A stretch of 64,000 nucleotides of DNA from Phytomonas francai (taxonomy: Eukaryota > Euglenozoa > Kinetoplastea > Trypanosomatida > Trypanosomatidae), in assembly GCA_001766655.1 (NCBI GenBank), contig MJCC01000007.1, forward strand, positions 303,275 through 367,274. The letters run 5' to 3'. The notes below the pieces were generated by a model. It saw only the letters and a list, made by a program, of their open reading frames with translations. It searched no databases and was not told where the DNA came from. Positions 19,916-30,614 of this stretch are shown here, piece after piece (within the stretch, counting starts at the first letter, position 1; each line of letters begins with the position of its first letter). A program made the position numbers and the translations under genes.

Positions 19916-20477
19916 AGATTGAGAACAAGGTATTGGTTTAGAAATGAGGTATTCCTAGTTTTGCATATCAATGTATGCATTTATTTGAACCCTTACGCGC
20001 TATTTACTTGAATATTACAGTATTGCTCTGTGTTATTTCGCGTTGAGTTGCCCTCTTGCCGCGAATGAAGGAAGAACTGGTGGTTAAACTACGTGGTATT
20101 ATGCGTGTATGAGGTCTGATTAGTTTCATTCCCGTTCAAACTTTCAAAAATCTTATTGTTCAATCTTCTATCTTTTTTTCTTATTCTAGTTTATTTTTCT
20201 TTAGTGCAAAGCACTGTCTGACAAAGTTACGTCGTCATTTGCCCTCTTAGCGTGTAGGTTTTTGTCTTCCCTTACATTGTGAACCTACTATACAACACAA
20301 ATCTCGTTGTTTGTGATACCTTTTACAGTGTACTGACAACTTTTTATAGGGGAGGGGGGTGGGGAGGTAGAGCTCGAACGGTAATATAGTACATAGTTTC
20401 TCTCCTCTTAGGAAAGGCTTCTCAGTAGGTTTTTGAATACCATTGGTATAATCATTCTAAATCATCTTGTTTCACCT
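19916..20477. other. intergenic region
   Basis: AT-rich 3' UTR, a G-rich patch at about 20350-20366, then a pyrimidine tract ending in TTAGG at 20398-20412 (AG at 20410-20411), the probable acceptor for the next gene. Confidence 0.5.
20398..20411 (+). promoter_or_regulatory. trans-splice acceptor
   Basis: A C/T run ending in AG at 20410-20411 would give a UTR of about 66 nt before the ATG at 20478. It supports that ATG over the upstream non-ATG extension of the frame. Confidence 0.55.
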
Positions 20478-23381
20478 ATGAATAAACGAAAGACATGCAG
20501 AAGCCTGCCGGCGTCTTCAGGGGCTCCACAGGCTTCCCTTAAGTCTCATGTCGCTTCATCGATTCCTTCACGGCTGAGATCGACGCACAACACAAAAGGT
20601 ATAAAATTATGCAGAAGTAAGCCTGTTGAGAATCATCGTAGTCAATGTAATAGTAGTAGTATCATGGATGGTATTTGTGATGCGTCATATAAAGCCGATG
20701 CTTGCCCGGGCATTCACCATACTGGGGTCAGAGTATCACCATTGAACCGTCAAAATTCGAAGTGTGATTCGCTTAGAGACACCTTAAATCAACTTTGTAT
20801 GAAGACGTGTGATAGAAGCAGCATCAATGATTTTAACAATCCTGTGTGTGTCTCTTCTCGTAACTTCAAGAGTAACCAGCACAGCTCTGATCATTTAGAC
20901 AGTTCGAATAGTATGTTCTGCAGGTATTCCTCTTCCTCATCCTGTGCAAGTATGTGTTACCGAACCTGTAATGGTATTCCCCAGTCCATTTTTTCAACTT
21001 CCTCGGACGAAAACGAGGAGGACAGCATGTTTATACCGGAGCCAATTATTCAGCTCTCCTCTCGGCTTAAAAAGCCTTCGATGCCCTACCACACCATTGA
21101 AGAGCTCACACCAGGCAAGCACGTATGGGTGGTTGACGAGGAGGATGTCGAGATGTTCATCCCTAGCACCTGGTGCAATGCGTACAGGATGGTCTGCAAT
21201 GGGAGACTGTACGGGACGGTGGTGCGGCATAACGGAAGCATGACCCTCGTACGCTTCCACGACAAGGCCTCTGAAATGAGCCTATCCCTCACCCTGCCGC
21301 GGCCTTGTTTGTCAACAAAGCCTGTTGAGCCGTATGAAAATTCGCAATCGGTAGAGAAGGGGGTGTTTGGCTCTTGCTATTGTGAAGCTAGGTCGCGGAT
21401 GACTTACCCAGACTCGGTGTCGCTCGAGGATAGCCATTTCCAAACTCACCATCAGTTTTATGAAACCCTGTCTGTCCTGGGGGTTCCCGCGGAGCGCCAT
21501 AAGGATCTCGGGGAGTCCCAGCAGTGCTTTCAGCGGGGGGAATACGCGGCCGCGTTGGAGCTGGTGAACCGGCGACTCGCCGCGCAGAGCCCGGGCAAGC
21601 CGCCGGACGTCGATGCCCTCGCGCTGCGGTCGAGGGTTTTAGTTTTTCTGGGCCGCCCCAGGGACGCCCTGGCGGACGCCGTCTGCTGCGCGGAGATGGA
21701 GCCGCGGTGGGTTCGTGGGTATTTGTGCATGGCGCGCGCGCATAGCGGGCTGGGAAACTTCAACGAGGCAGCTGCCGCTCTTCGCAAGGTCTCTGCGTTG
21801 CTACCCAACAGCGCCGAGCTGGAGTGCATCAAGAACCTTAATTCTTACATGATACGGGTGCAGAAATTACTGCAGGAGGTCAGCAATGGCACCCTCTCTG
21901 TGACGCTAGACTCGATGTACTGCAAACGAATTATCATCCAGTCTGAGTCTATCACGGCGAATCAGCTGCTTTGCCTGGAGTGTGCGCCGATTTTGGCGAT
22001 GCCGTCACTCTTTGGGAACCGTTTTGTCGGGCGGTGTGAGGTTTGCTTCCGTGACGGGGGTGAAGAGATGGATGCGGCAAGCGTGAATACATTTGCCTCG
22101 GTACAGACAAACTATACTTCTTCTCCCATAAGCGAGTTTAGGTTCGAAAATGATGCCGCTTCTCACAATTGTAGTGAACCATTAGAAACTGCCTCCAACA
22201 CGCCTTTAAAATCCTCCGGGATATTTTGCTCAGAGTACTGCCAAAAGCGAGGTACACTTTTTTCACGTCTCGAGGAGAAGCACAGGGAGGGGTTAAAACA
22301 CGTCAAGAAGTTGCTATATTCAAAGGTTCCTCATATAAAGGATACAAAGACATTGGAGATGATGAACATGACAACTCGTCTCTTTTTCATGGTCATTAGC
22401 ACTCATCGTCGTTTGATTTATTACCAACGGAACCGATGCAAGAACAAAAATGGAGGAACTGAAGTCGCAAGTCCTCGAAAAGCTGAGGATTTTCTGAAAT
22501 CACGGGGCATTGCAAAGGCCTCATCCATTTTCTTGGACAGGTTCTCGGATAAAACACACACTGGGATTGAGAATCTCGTCGGTAACCCGAGTACAGACTC
22601 CGACGCCGAATCCCGTGCTGCGGTTCGAGGACCCAACCCCAAGGTTATCCCGATTGAACTTTCTCTAATGCTTTTAGGAGTCTATCCATTAGTCAACGAT
22701 AGCTTAAACGATTCCCAGCGCGCGGAGCTTATCGCTTTATACAAGGTTCTTACTGTAAAATTTAAAGCAGAAAGCAAGAATCTATATACTGAAACGCTTT
22801 TCTGCTCTTTATATAACTATATAAGCTTCTATTTTACCCCAGTTTATGCATTTCCTTCCTCAACTCGGGTGTCACCGACGATGATTCAAGTCTTTGGCAA
22901 GGATGGGGAAATAGTATCGATGCCGTATAGCTTAGCAAATATCTATTATGTGTATTACCTGCCACTTCTTTTAGGTTGCGCGGTCCGCGAGTCGGCACCT
23001 CTGCAAACGCTGGTCACACCCCGAACAGACAAGGTTGGGGGTGAGGAAGAGGATGCTACGTTAAAGCGAGACAGGTGCGTACATAACAAGTCGCCTTCGC
23101 TTTCACTGCTCTCTCCAGAATCGTCCGCGAATGTGAACGCGAAGGTTCGCTTCGTGGGGTCGCGTCGCTCGCTCTTTTACTCACCGCGGTGTATTTCGAG
23201 GTTCACCTCGGTTCAGACGAACTTGGCGTCGCTCGTGGCACCCGCGAGTGGAGAGGAGGGCACGTGGGCTAGCGCCCTGGAACCGCTTTTTCCCCTACTA
23301 GAAGTGATCGCGCTGAGGGCGATTCGCCGGCAAGAGTTCTTGACATACCTTTCTATGCCACAGATCGAGGAAATCCACTGA
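20478..23381 (+). CDS. TPR protein with SMYD/MYND-like zinc-binding region
   Basis: The product is 967 aa. The first 200 residues are Ser/Asn-rich and likely disordered. Around residues 216-275 there is a small beta-rich segment (VWVVDEEDVEMF onward) that might be a Tudor-like fold. TPR-type helices follow at about 328-455 (SQQCFQRGEYAAALELV; ALRSRVLVFLGRPRDAL). Next comes a SMYD-like region: a segment resembling the start of a SET domain, then CLEC, CEVC and, about 70 residues on, CSEYC, together a split MYND-like zinc site. I cannot find the NHSC-type SET catalytic motif, so methyltransferase activity is doubtful. The ATG at 20478 follows a likely splice site at 20410. Function unknown. Confidence 0.5.
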   Translation: MNKRKTCRSLPASSGAPQASLKSHVASSIPSRLRSTHNTKGIKLCRSKPVENHRSQCNSSSIMDGICDASYKADACPGIHHTGVRVSPLNRQNSKCDSLRDTLNQLCMKTCDRSSINDFNNPVCVSSRNFKSNQHSSDHLDSSNSMFCRYSSSSSCASMCYRTCNGIPQSIFSTSSDENEEDSMFIPEPIIQLSSRLKKPSMPYHTIEELTPGKHVWVVDEEDVEMFIPSTWCNAYRMVCNGRLYGTVVRHNGSMTLVRFHDKASEMSLSLTLPRPCLSTKPVEPYENSQSVEKGVFGSCYCEARSRMTYPDSVSLEDSHFQTHHQFYETLSVLGVPAERHKDLGESQQCFQRGEYAAALELVNRRLAAQSPGKPPDVDALALRSRVLVFLGRPRDALADAVCCAEMEPRWVRGYLCMARAHSGLGNFNEAAAALRKVSALLPNSAELECIKNLNSYMIRVQKLLQEVSNGTLSVTLDSMYCKRIIIQSESITANQLLCLECAPILAMPSLFGNRFVGRCEVCFRDGGEEMDAASVNTFASVQTNYTSSPISEFRFENDAASHNCSEPLETASNTPLKSSGIFCSEYCQKRGTLFSRLEEKHREGLKHVKKLLYSKVPHIKDTKTLEMMNMTTRLFFMVISTHRRLIYYQRNRCKNKNGGTEVASPRKAEDFLKSRGIAKASSIFLDRFSDKTHTGIENLVGNPSTDSDAESRAAVRGPNPKVIPIELSLMLLGVYPLVNDSLNDSQRAELIALYKVLTVKFKAESKNLYTETLFCSLYNYISFYFTPVYAFPSSTRVSPTMIQVFGKDGEIVSMPYSLANIYYVYYLPLLLGCAVRESAPLQTLVTPRTDKVGGEEEDATLKRDRCVHNKSPSLSLLSPESSANVNAKVRFVGSRRSLFYSPRCISRFTSVQTNLASLVAPASGEEGTWASALEPLFPLLEVIALRAIRRQEFLTYLSMPQIEEIH

Positions 23382-25767
23382 GGTGCCTTGTTTTTTACGC
23401 AGGATTTGTCAACTCTTATAGGGGGTATGGTTGAAATGCTTACAATTAATAGGATTTTTCATTTACTACTTCGTTTACATTTTTTTGAACCCCCAATGCA
23501 ATGAGGCTTTCTCATTGCCTTTTGCATGCTCAAATATGCTAGCCAAGTTCCCTTTTCACCTATCGTCTAGTGATCGTAGGGTTCAGGTTATGTGCATAAG
23601 CTTGTAAATATTTCTTCGTTTTTAATGATGTTTCTATTTTAGTTGTTATGTGTTTTGCTAAAAAGTTTCTTTTTGCAATGTTTTAGTCTTTGATTGCAAG
23701 TAAGTGAATCATTTTAGCTGTACATGCGTGTTTATTTATTTTTTCCCAAGCCTGTAGTGATACTGCGATTGGTGAATGTTTAGTATTTTCCTCTATTTTT
23801 AAAGTGACTATAGCAAATTGTAGCTAAATTTTGATTCTGAACGTTTTCTCGTCTTTATGGTATTCTACGGAATCAATGAATAAACAAGTAAAATTTGTAA
23901 CCTTACAAACTCAATACACCACTTTTTTGTTTTACATCAAAAAATTTCTTAAATGTTCCGGGAAAAAAACATACCGTTTTGGTGTAGATTTTGCTACGGC
24001 AATGACAATGAAAAAAAAAAAGAATATTGTTGCTTGTTACCATCCCCCGCCCTTCAAAATAACTTCTCGTTTTTATTTCCGCTCTTAATATTTTTTGGGT
24101 GAATCTATGCTGCTAAATCTATGAGTCTGTAAAGAATAGAAGAATTGAAAAGCATAAATATATACTTAAAAGTTTATATATTTTAAAAAACCTTTAGCGC
24201 AGAGCCAAAAAGGGAAATTATGCTGAAATAAAAGAAATACTTTGGCCCAAAATTGCTGCTTATAGTGCGTATGTGTAATTCCAAGCATTCATGACATGAG
24301 ATTATTATCCTTATTAATCAAAAAATGGACATTTTTTCCTGCATTTTGAAATATCTGCGTTATTTTGTAAAATTTAATGCTTCAACTGCAAACCAAAAGA
24401 AATATAGAGAAACATACATATTCACGCCATATCGGACGTGGAGCAGGGAGAGTAGGGCATTTCGTGTGTGCAGGGAGAAAATAATAATACACAGGTATGC
24501 GGTAAGTTATAGTACACCGTGATTTCTCTTTTTTCGCTGAAAGTCGTTTCTCAGACACACATTACTTGGGTCTGTTGCCTTGTCTGTGGAATTTTAATAT
24601 TCCACAACTATCGTGTATTGTTTCAGTATTACAATATTGATTTCGAAACTTATACATGTTTATCCGTTTAATTATAACAATCCATAGGGAACATGTTATA
24701 GACTGAATTAGGATAAAATCCTCATAAATTAGCCCTAGCAGGAATCTCTGATGTATAAGGCAAGGCTTCCACTATATATATGTATTCCATTTTCCCCATG
24801 CATTTTTTTTTTTATACTTTAATCTGAATTATGTGTTGAATGTGTAACTGTTTCATACGTTTTACCCTCTATATTTTAAATTTGGTTGCATTGACAAGAA
24901 ATTTAGAGTAACATTTCAAAGGATCGTATCAAGTAGTATGTAAAGGCCAAAGGACAATATTTAGGCACATGGAAGTCGAAACTGAAATACTTCTGTGCTA
25001 ATAATTATCTATTTATTCCAAAATTGAGTCATCGTATTTGAGGGGTTCTACACGTTCAGATGAGCGAACGCAGGTTATGTAGTATATATTGGTCTGTTGC
25101 TAATGTACTTCTTCATCATCAAGGAACAATCTCTGACTAGGAAAAGAAAGCTAGGACTTGCTTATTGCCGCATTAGTTTGAACGAACAATTTATACGCTA
25201 TTAAGGCTATTAGGGAAAGTAGGTTTCACCTCCGCATGCAACTTTAGAAACTGAAATATGAAATCTAAACATTTTTGCTTTCTAATGATAGTGTCGGAAA
25301 ATAAACTAATTTCTCATCAAGCTTATTTAATTCCCAACAAACACATAGCATTTTAGATAAGAACTTTACTATTATTATTATTATTACTATTGTTATTGTT
25401 ATTATTTTCGCTTTAAATTCATTCGTGCTTTTTCGTGAGGGCATGATTTCGGGTATTTTTCCCCGTTAGAATGCCTCCTGACCTAACCTTAACCCTTGTT
25501 TTCTGGTTTCCGCTATCCTCAGTATGTACCGTTTTCTGAAGCTTTATTTTCTTTTCCGCCCAAAGAAATGTGGAAAAGGCAAATGAAAACATAAAATTAG
25601 TAGTAAAGCAGGAAATTTATTCTGCTATTAAAGCCTTCTTCCTTTGTTTTTGATGACGAATTCCCACTTTTATTATCATTTATTGCCACTCAACCTCAGT
25701 GTACTCTCTTTGTTTCTTGAATAGAATAGCAAATTTGCTTTCCAATCCATTCCCCTCCCCACTTCCT
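23382..25767. other. long AT-rich intergenic region
   Basis: The largest gap between genes (about 2.4 kb). It is AT-rich with many T runs, and includes a T-rich stretch near 24806-24819 and an ATT microsatellite at 25371-25407. Open frames at 23831-24088 and 24325-24522 have UTR-like composition and no recognisable domain. I found no tRNA, snRNA or spliced-leader gene. It presumably holds a long 3' UTR plus the 5' UTR of the next gene. A strong C/T stretch at 25741-25767 abuts the next start codon. Confidence 0.45.
25371..25407. repeat. ATT microsatellite
   Basis: An imperfect run of ATT/GTT/ACT triplets in the long intergenic region. Confidence 0.8.
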
Positions 25768-28700
25768 ATGCGCGAAAAGAGAGGGGGGGTCCACGAGGCC
25801 CCGAAGGTCGACGTCCTCGCGACCTCCCTGACCCTGCACAGCCCGCTCGACGCGGACGCCTTCCCCCTTCTCAAGCTCCGCGCCTGCGTCAGCGAGGCGT
25901 ACGACAGCCGCAACGGGCCCCGCTTCTGCGCGCAGGACCGACACACCGGCGCGGCCTACGAGGTCCGCTGCGTGCCCGTCCTCCTCCCCCCGCCCCCCCC
26001 TCCCTCTTCCCAGTCCCACACGCAGCCGCAGCCGCAGCCCCAGGCCCCACCCTCCGTCCCAGCCTCCGCGGCGGCCTCGCAGCCCGTCTCCCCGCGGGCG
26101 CCGCGGGCCTCCGCCGGNNNNNCCGCGAGCGCGTGGAGGCCCTCCTCGCGGCGGCCGCCGCCCCGGACCGGCCCCGCTTCGCCGCGCTGCCGCTCGACGC
26201 GTACCTCTACGAGTCCCCGGCGGGCGCGACGTACGTGGCGGCGGTGGGGCCCTTCTCGGGGCGCTCGCTCGGCGACCTCGTCCGCAGCGGCGGGGGCTCG
26301 ATCGAGGAGCTGGTCTTCGACGAGGTCCTCGACCTCGTGCAGGCCTTCGGATGCGCGAGCCGCGCGCTGCCCCCGCACGGCAACCTCAGCGCGGACGCCG
26401 TACTGCAGCTCCTGACGACGCGCGACGGGGCTTCGGAGGCCGCGAACGAGTCGCGCTGGGTCATCGGTGACTGGCTCCTGGCCTACGACCCGGACAACGT
26501 CGCGTTTGACGCGGGCTCGGTCATCGGGGACCTGGAGTTCATGCTCCACTCCGCCTTTTCACAGCTTAACATCGTCTCGGCCGCCAACGGCGCGTTTATT
26601 TCCCGCGACCAGGTCGAGCAACGCATCGAGAAAACCCTGGAGCAGATTCGGCGCGCCTTATTTACGGGCCCCTTTAGCAACCTCGCCCCATCGTTCGCCA
26701 AGCGATCGTCCATTGGTGCGGACGAGAACGGCAGTGATGCGCCTGATATGGTGACTCTTAGCCTGTCCGTCTCCGCATTGTCGTTGATGGGGGTGAATAC
26801 GCAACCAGACGACCCCACCAATGATTCTTTTTTGACACAGGGGGTGGATTCCCCTATGGGGTCAAGGCTGTTGGGCAACTTTGCCAATTCCTCCACCTCT
26901 GCCGGGTCGATACGGGGTGTAATGAACTTTGTACGTGGGCTCCCCTTGCGGGATAGAATAAATTTTCACCAAAATGAACTTCGTCAGGAGCATCAGCTTG
27001 CTAACCGATACCGACGGCGAACGGCTATGCTGCCCCCCCTACCACGTTCTAACTCCTTCTTCACGAGCCTTCTTCAGGGGTATAGCCTGAAGGAGGATGA
27101 GCCTTACGAAATACAACCTCGATCTCCTATTGCCAAACTTACACCGAGCCTGCTGCTGATGGGTCCGCCTACAGCTTCTGCATCTTGTCCGCATGACGTG
27201 GATTCCTCCCAAGCTAAGGGTCAGAGAAATAAAAAAAATTCTCGAAACACAAAACCCAACGACAACCCTGTGGAGCCGAAGAAGTCTGCCCCCAAAACGA
27301 TTCTTAAGTCTGACACAGGTCAGTGGGCGAAGGATCGAGACGCTCTGCTCCAGGAGGTCATAAGCACCATGTTACTACTGCAGCAGCTAAGAATGTATCG
27401 AGCGAAAGCGAAGGAAGAAAATAGGAAACCCGAGCGGAATTCTCTGCACGATACAAAGGTAGCGATCAGTGCCAGCAATGATAAAAACCACCCTTTCTTC
27501 TTCAATAATGGCAATCCTTTGGTTGGTTCAGATGTCACAAACAGCCCCAAGACAGCTTTACAATTGCATGGCACGAACTCTAGAGCTCCGTACCAATGCA
27601 CCTCCGCATTCTACGCGCGCAAAGATATGGATAGTTTTTTGTCAAGAAAATCGCCGGCTGCCGCTGCGACGGAGCCTACCAAAAATCGGCGTCGTCTTTT
27701 AAATGGTGCGGGCCCCGCTTCTATGCGGAGGGGAGGTCGAGGCAGACAGCCATCATCGCGTATCTCACCTGAGCCGCCCCTTTTGGCGCAATCCTGTGGG
27801 GTGCCCACTAATGGTGAAGCTCCTACCGCCCAGGATCTAGAAGTCCCGCACACGCAGACGAGTGCTGCCGATTTCGGTACATCCAACCATTCAAAGCGAT
27901 ATGCGCTATCTCGGGCTGCGGCTAGCCTCTCGAACGTGGGCAAGGGTGGACATCTCAAAGCCCTGCCTAAATCTACCGCAACAACAGGTGCATCTCAGCC
28001 ATGCTCTTCCCTTTCCTCCAAAGTTCCAGAGCCGGCGAGCATGTCGCTTTTGGAACTCGCACCTAAAGTAAATCCAGTGATTGAACGGCTTCCTCTGGCA
28101 GATATCCTGACGCGGGAAGAGGCCCGACGGGATCAACTTGCTAGCTCCGAAAGCATACCACCGCAGCACATCACAAGACTACCCGAAACCGCCAGGGAGG
28201 TTGGCGGGAGTCTTTGGGGCACTCTACGGTCGGGAACTTCACAATCGGCGCGCCCTCCCATGCTTTCTTTCTCTCCATGTTTCGGAGACGCCAATCCGAG
28301 AACCGCTCGAGGCACCTATTGGAGGGCTTTGACGAGTCGGCACTATCCTGATTTCGGCTATGACCTTTTAGCATCCGACAAGGGCGGTGAAAGGCTTCTG
28401 TCGTCACAAGATGGGCATTCGCACCTGCCAACTTACACAAAATTTTCCTCGGCAAACACGGCAACGGTTTCAGATAAACCAATAGCCGCATCGGCGCGTT
28501 TCTTCCCGCACCCGAATCTCTTGCCTGGTGCCGAGATCAGCAGGAATGGAAGTAATAACCAAAAGTTAAACGTTGTGAGACGAAATCAGCTATTGGAGCC
28601 GAAGCCGACACGGTGGAATACACCGCGCAGCCGGTCGTCGCCAGGCTTCACAGCCTCCCCACGGCGGGTACGATCGCCGTCGGCAGCAGAGGGTAGGCGT

Positions 28701-28886
28701 GGAATCATGCCCCAATTCAGGGGCGCGGATGCCCCCAACACAGAGGCCGTCGCCAATAAAGATCAGAGAGGTGACACAATCATTCCAGGTGAGAGGCTTC
28801 AACCCGACAGCACGCCGAGAAAGCTTTTGTTCAGCCAAATTCGTTTCCCTCATGGGACTTCGATAAAGATTGCTAAAACAAGGTGA
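25768..28886 (+). CDS. pseudokinase-like protein, broken by an assembly gap
   Basis: Five N at 26118-26122 separate two open segments in different frames: 25768-26117 (frame of the ATG at 25768) and 26124-28886. I read them as one gene with an unresolved gap, not a biological frameshift. After the gap, the protein resembles the C-lobe of a protein kinase: a helix SLGDLVRSGGGS, then HGNLSADAVL where kinases have the HRD catalytic loop, then IGDWLL at the DFG position and GDLEFML. The HRD Asp and DFG motif are not conserved, so any activity would be atypical. The N-terminal half is Pro/Gln-rich and very GC-rich; the last 600 residues are Ser/Pro/Arg-rich and probably disordered. Function unknown; the kinase-like fold is tentative. 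Confidence 0.5.
26118..26122. other. assembly gap (5 N)
   Basis: Five undetermined bases inside a GC-rich, Pro-coding region. The reading frame differs on the two sides, so the true number of missing bases is not a literal five. Confidence 0.95.
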
Positions 28887-29328
28887 GCTACCAGTGTAAC
28901 CGGCGGAAAATGATGACGGGCACGTGATGGCGGGAAGTGGATGCAGTAGTTATATTGTAGATATCCACCATTGTATACTTATTATTATACACGAACAAGT
29001 ACGATCCACACATGTGCATAGACACGCACTGACATAGAAAGAATAGGAATAATCAAATCGGGGTTGATAAAAAAAAAAAAAAAACAATCACAACACTGAG
29101 CCCGTTTTCTTACAGAATTGCCTCCTTTAGAGTGAATCGAACACTTGGTTTCTTTTTTATACTTTATTTTTTTATCATGCTGACGTGTAATTAACGATTT
29201 TTTTTTTTTAAATATATATTAGCATCTCCCTTTCAGCCGCAGCGGTAAAATATAGTGAAATCAAAAGAAGTCATAATATTCTATTCCTGTATTACAGAGA
29301 GCAGTGCCATAAAAGATGATATTTCAAA
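28887..29328. other. intergenic region
   Basis: AT-rich, with poly-A (about 29069-29084) and poly-T runs. A C/T tract ending in AG at 29235-29236 is the probable acceptor for the next gene. No gene seen. Confidence 0.5.
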
Positions 29329-30297
29329 ATGGTATCATTTTTCTCTTCTCGCACGCCGACTGACAAGACGGACCAACGTTATCTGTTTCATGCACTTTTC
29401 CCTATCATGGATGACTCTCATTATGTCTACGTAGGCGTCTTTATTGCGGGTTTGATTTGCGGCCTGTCGCTCGTCCTTGGGTTCTTTTATCTTTTCAAAA
29501 CAGTATCTGGTGGAAACCCATGCTCAAAGAGCGATGCAGTTGCCGAAAAATCGGTATATTCTACTGGCACATCTCACAGAAACTTTAGGAAATCATTCTT
29601 AAATCAACTCTTTGATGTCTATTCCCGCCCCACGCAGAATAGAGACGACAAAACAGGTTCTTGTTCTCAACTCAAGGACGTCAAAGATCGCATTACGAAT
29701 GATGATAGCCTCGAGGGTTTTGATAGGTCCACTGAATCTTCACAAAAAGATGCTTCTTCTTCTTGGACAAGCAGTGAAAGTGAGGAAAGTGAGTCTATGC
29801 GCATGGAGGAGCTGAATCTTAAAATGAACCTTGTAGTACATCAGGGTTCTGGCAAACTATCGTCAAATGAGGTCGCTAGTCTTGCAGCCACCGCAGCGGT
29901 TGGCGTGGTTGAGAAAATTCTTGTTGGAAAAGACGGTACCCCGCAGGGCGCGCAGCAGGCCGCGGATGAATGGTTGTCGTGGTATGCATGGTGGAATCGG
30001 CTTGGCTGCGGTAAAATCGTGCTCAAGTGCCCTCAGAAGGATGTGCTCGACCGGATACTCTTCGGGGCCGCGGCAGACGGCCTGCCTTTCTTCACTATTC
30101 GGCAGCGAACCTCTCAGCAGCTTTCTCCCCAGAGGGAATGCCATACACGTCGTGTGGGCCTAGCGTCCTCTCTTTTGAATAATGCGGAGGATGCATCGAG
30201 GGTCAGTGAGCTCGTGGGAGAGGCAGTGGTTGTCGCTATAGGGCCGGCGCCTTCTGCTCGTCTCAGCCCTCTAACAGGTCATTTAAAGTTATATTAG
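29329..30297 (+). CDS. membrane-anchored PTH2-like protein (peptidyl-tRNA hydrolase 2 fold)
   Basis: The product is 322 aa. A transmembrane helix lies at about residues 32-57, then a Ser-rich linker, then a PTH2-like domain from about 164 to the end. The match is clearest at the C terminus, where VVVAIGPAPSARLSPLTGHLKLY parallels the human PTRH2 ending [21 protein letters not shown], and around CGKIVLKCPQKDVLDRIL. Human PTRH2 is also anchored by an N-terminal helix, in the mitochondrial outer membrane. Here the KMGKGK and AQCSHA motifs are not preserved, and the segment that normally carries the catalytic Asp and Thr (QDAGRTQIAPGSQT) reads RQRTSQQLSPQREC, followed by an insertion of about 30 residues. 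Catalysis on peptidyl-tRNA is therefore doubtful. Confidence 0.75.
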   Translation: MVSFFSSRTPTDKTDQRYLFHALFPIMDDSHYVYVGVFIAGLICGLSLVLGFFYLFKTVSGGNPCSKSDAVAEKSVYSTGTSHRNFRKSFLNQLFDVYSRPTQNRDDKTGSCSQLKDVKDRITNDDSLEGFDRSTESSQKDASSSWTSSESEESESMRMEELNLKMNLVVHQGSGKLSSNEVASLAATAAVGVVEKILVGKDGTPQGAQQAADEWLSWYAWWNRLGCGKIVLKCPQKDVLDRILFGAAADGLPFFTIRQRTSQQLSPQRECHTRRVGLASSLLNNAEDASRVSELVGEAVVVAIGPAPSARLSPLTGHLKLY

Positions 30298-30614
30298 GTA
30301 ACAATGCCCAGGGCGGGGGAGAGAGGAGGGGGGCTGTGGGGTTGGAAATTTCTAACTATGCTAAAATCATTCTTATTTTCAACTCCTGTATAAGCACTCA
30401 ATAAATCCATATTAGCCTTCGGAGGGTATTTCGTCGATTTTTTTTCTTAGATGATCGAGGATGCTCCTGTTGTTGTTCCGTTTTCATTGGTATGTCTATT
30501 CGCTTTTCTCCTGTATGTTGGATATTTAAAGTGCGGCTTTGGCACGGTAGTCTTAATTTCACTTATTTCACGGTGCTGTATTCGTTTTCGCTCTTTTCAG
30601 GAAAGGAAAACGCG
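30298..30614. other. intergenic region
   Basis: A purine-rich patch at about 30313-30340 follows the stop. A T-rich run with AG at about 30449-30450 and a stronger pyrimidine tract with AG at 30599-30600 are possible acceptors for CLP1. Confidence 0.5.
30581..30600 (+). promoter_or_regulatory. trans-splice acceptor that decides the CLP1 start
   Basis: A pyrimidine-rich run ends in TTTTCAG at 30600. If used, it removes the upstream in-frame ATG at 30492 from the mRNA and leaves ATG 30615 as the start, with a UTR of only 14 nt. Confidence 0.55.

Noticed and set aside
20478..23381. Full SMYD-type methyltransferase call for the TPR protein
   Set aside because: The MYND-like cysteines and a SET-like start are visible, but the catalytic NHSC and closing Tyr motifs are not, so only a related architecture is claimed.
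23831..24522. Short open frames in the 2.4-kb spacer
   Set aside because: Lys/Phe/Tyr-rich translations typical of AT-rich UTR; no support as genes.
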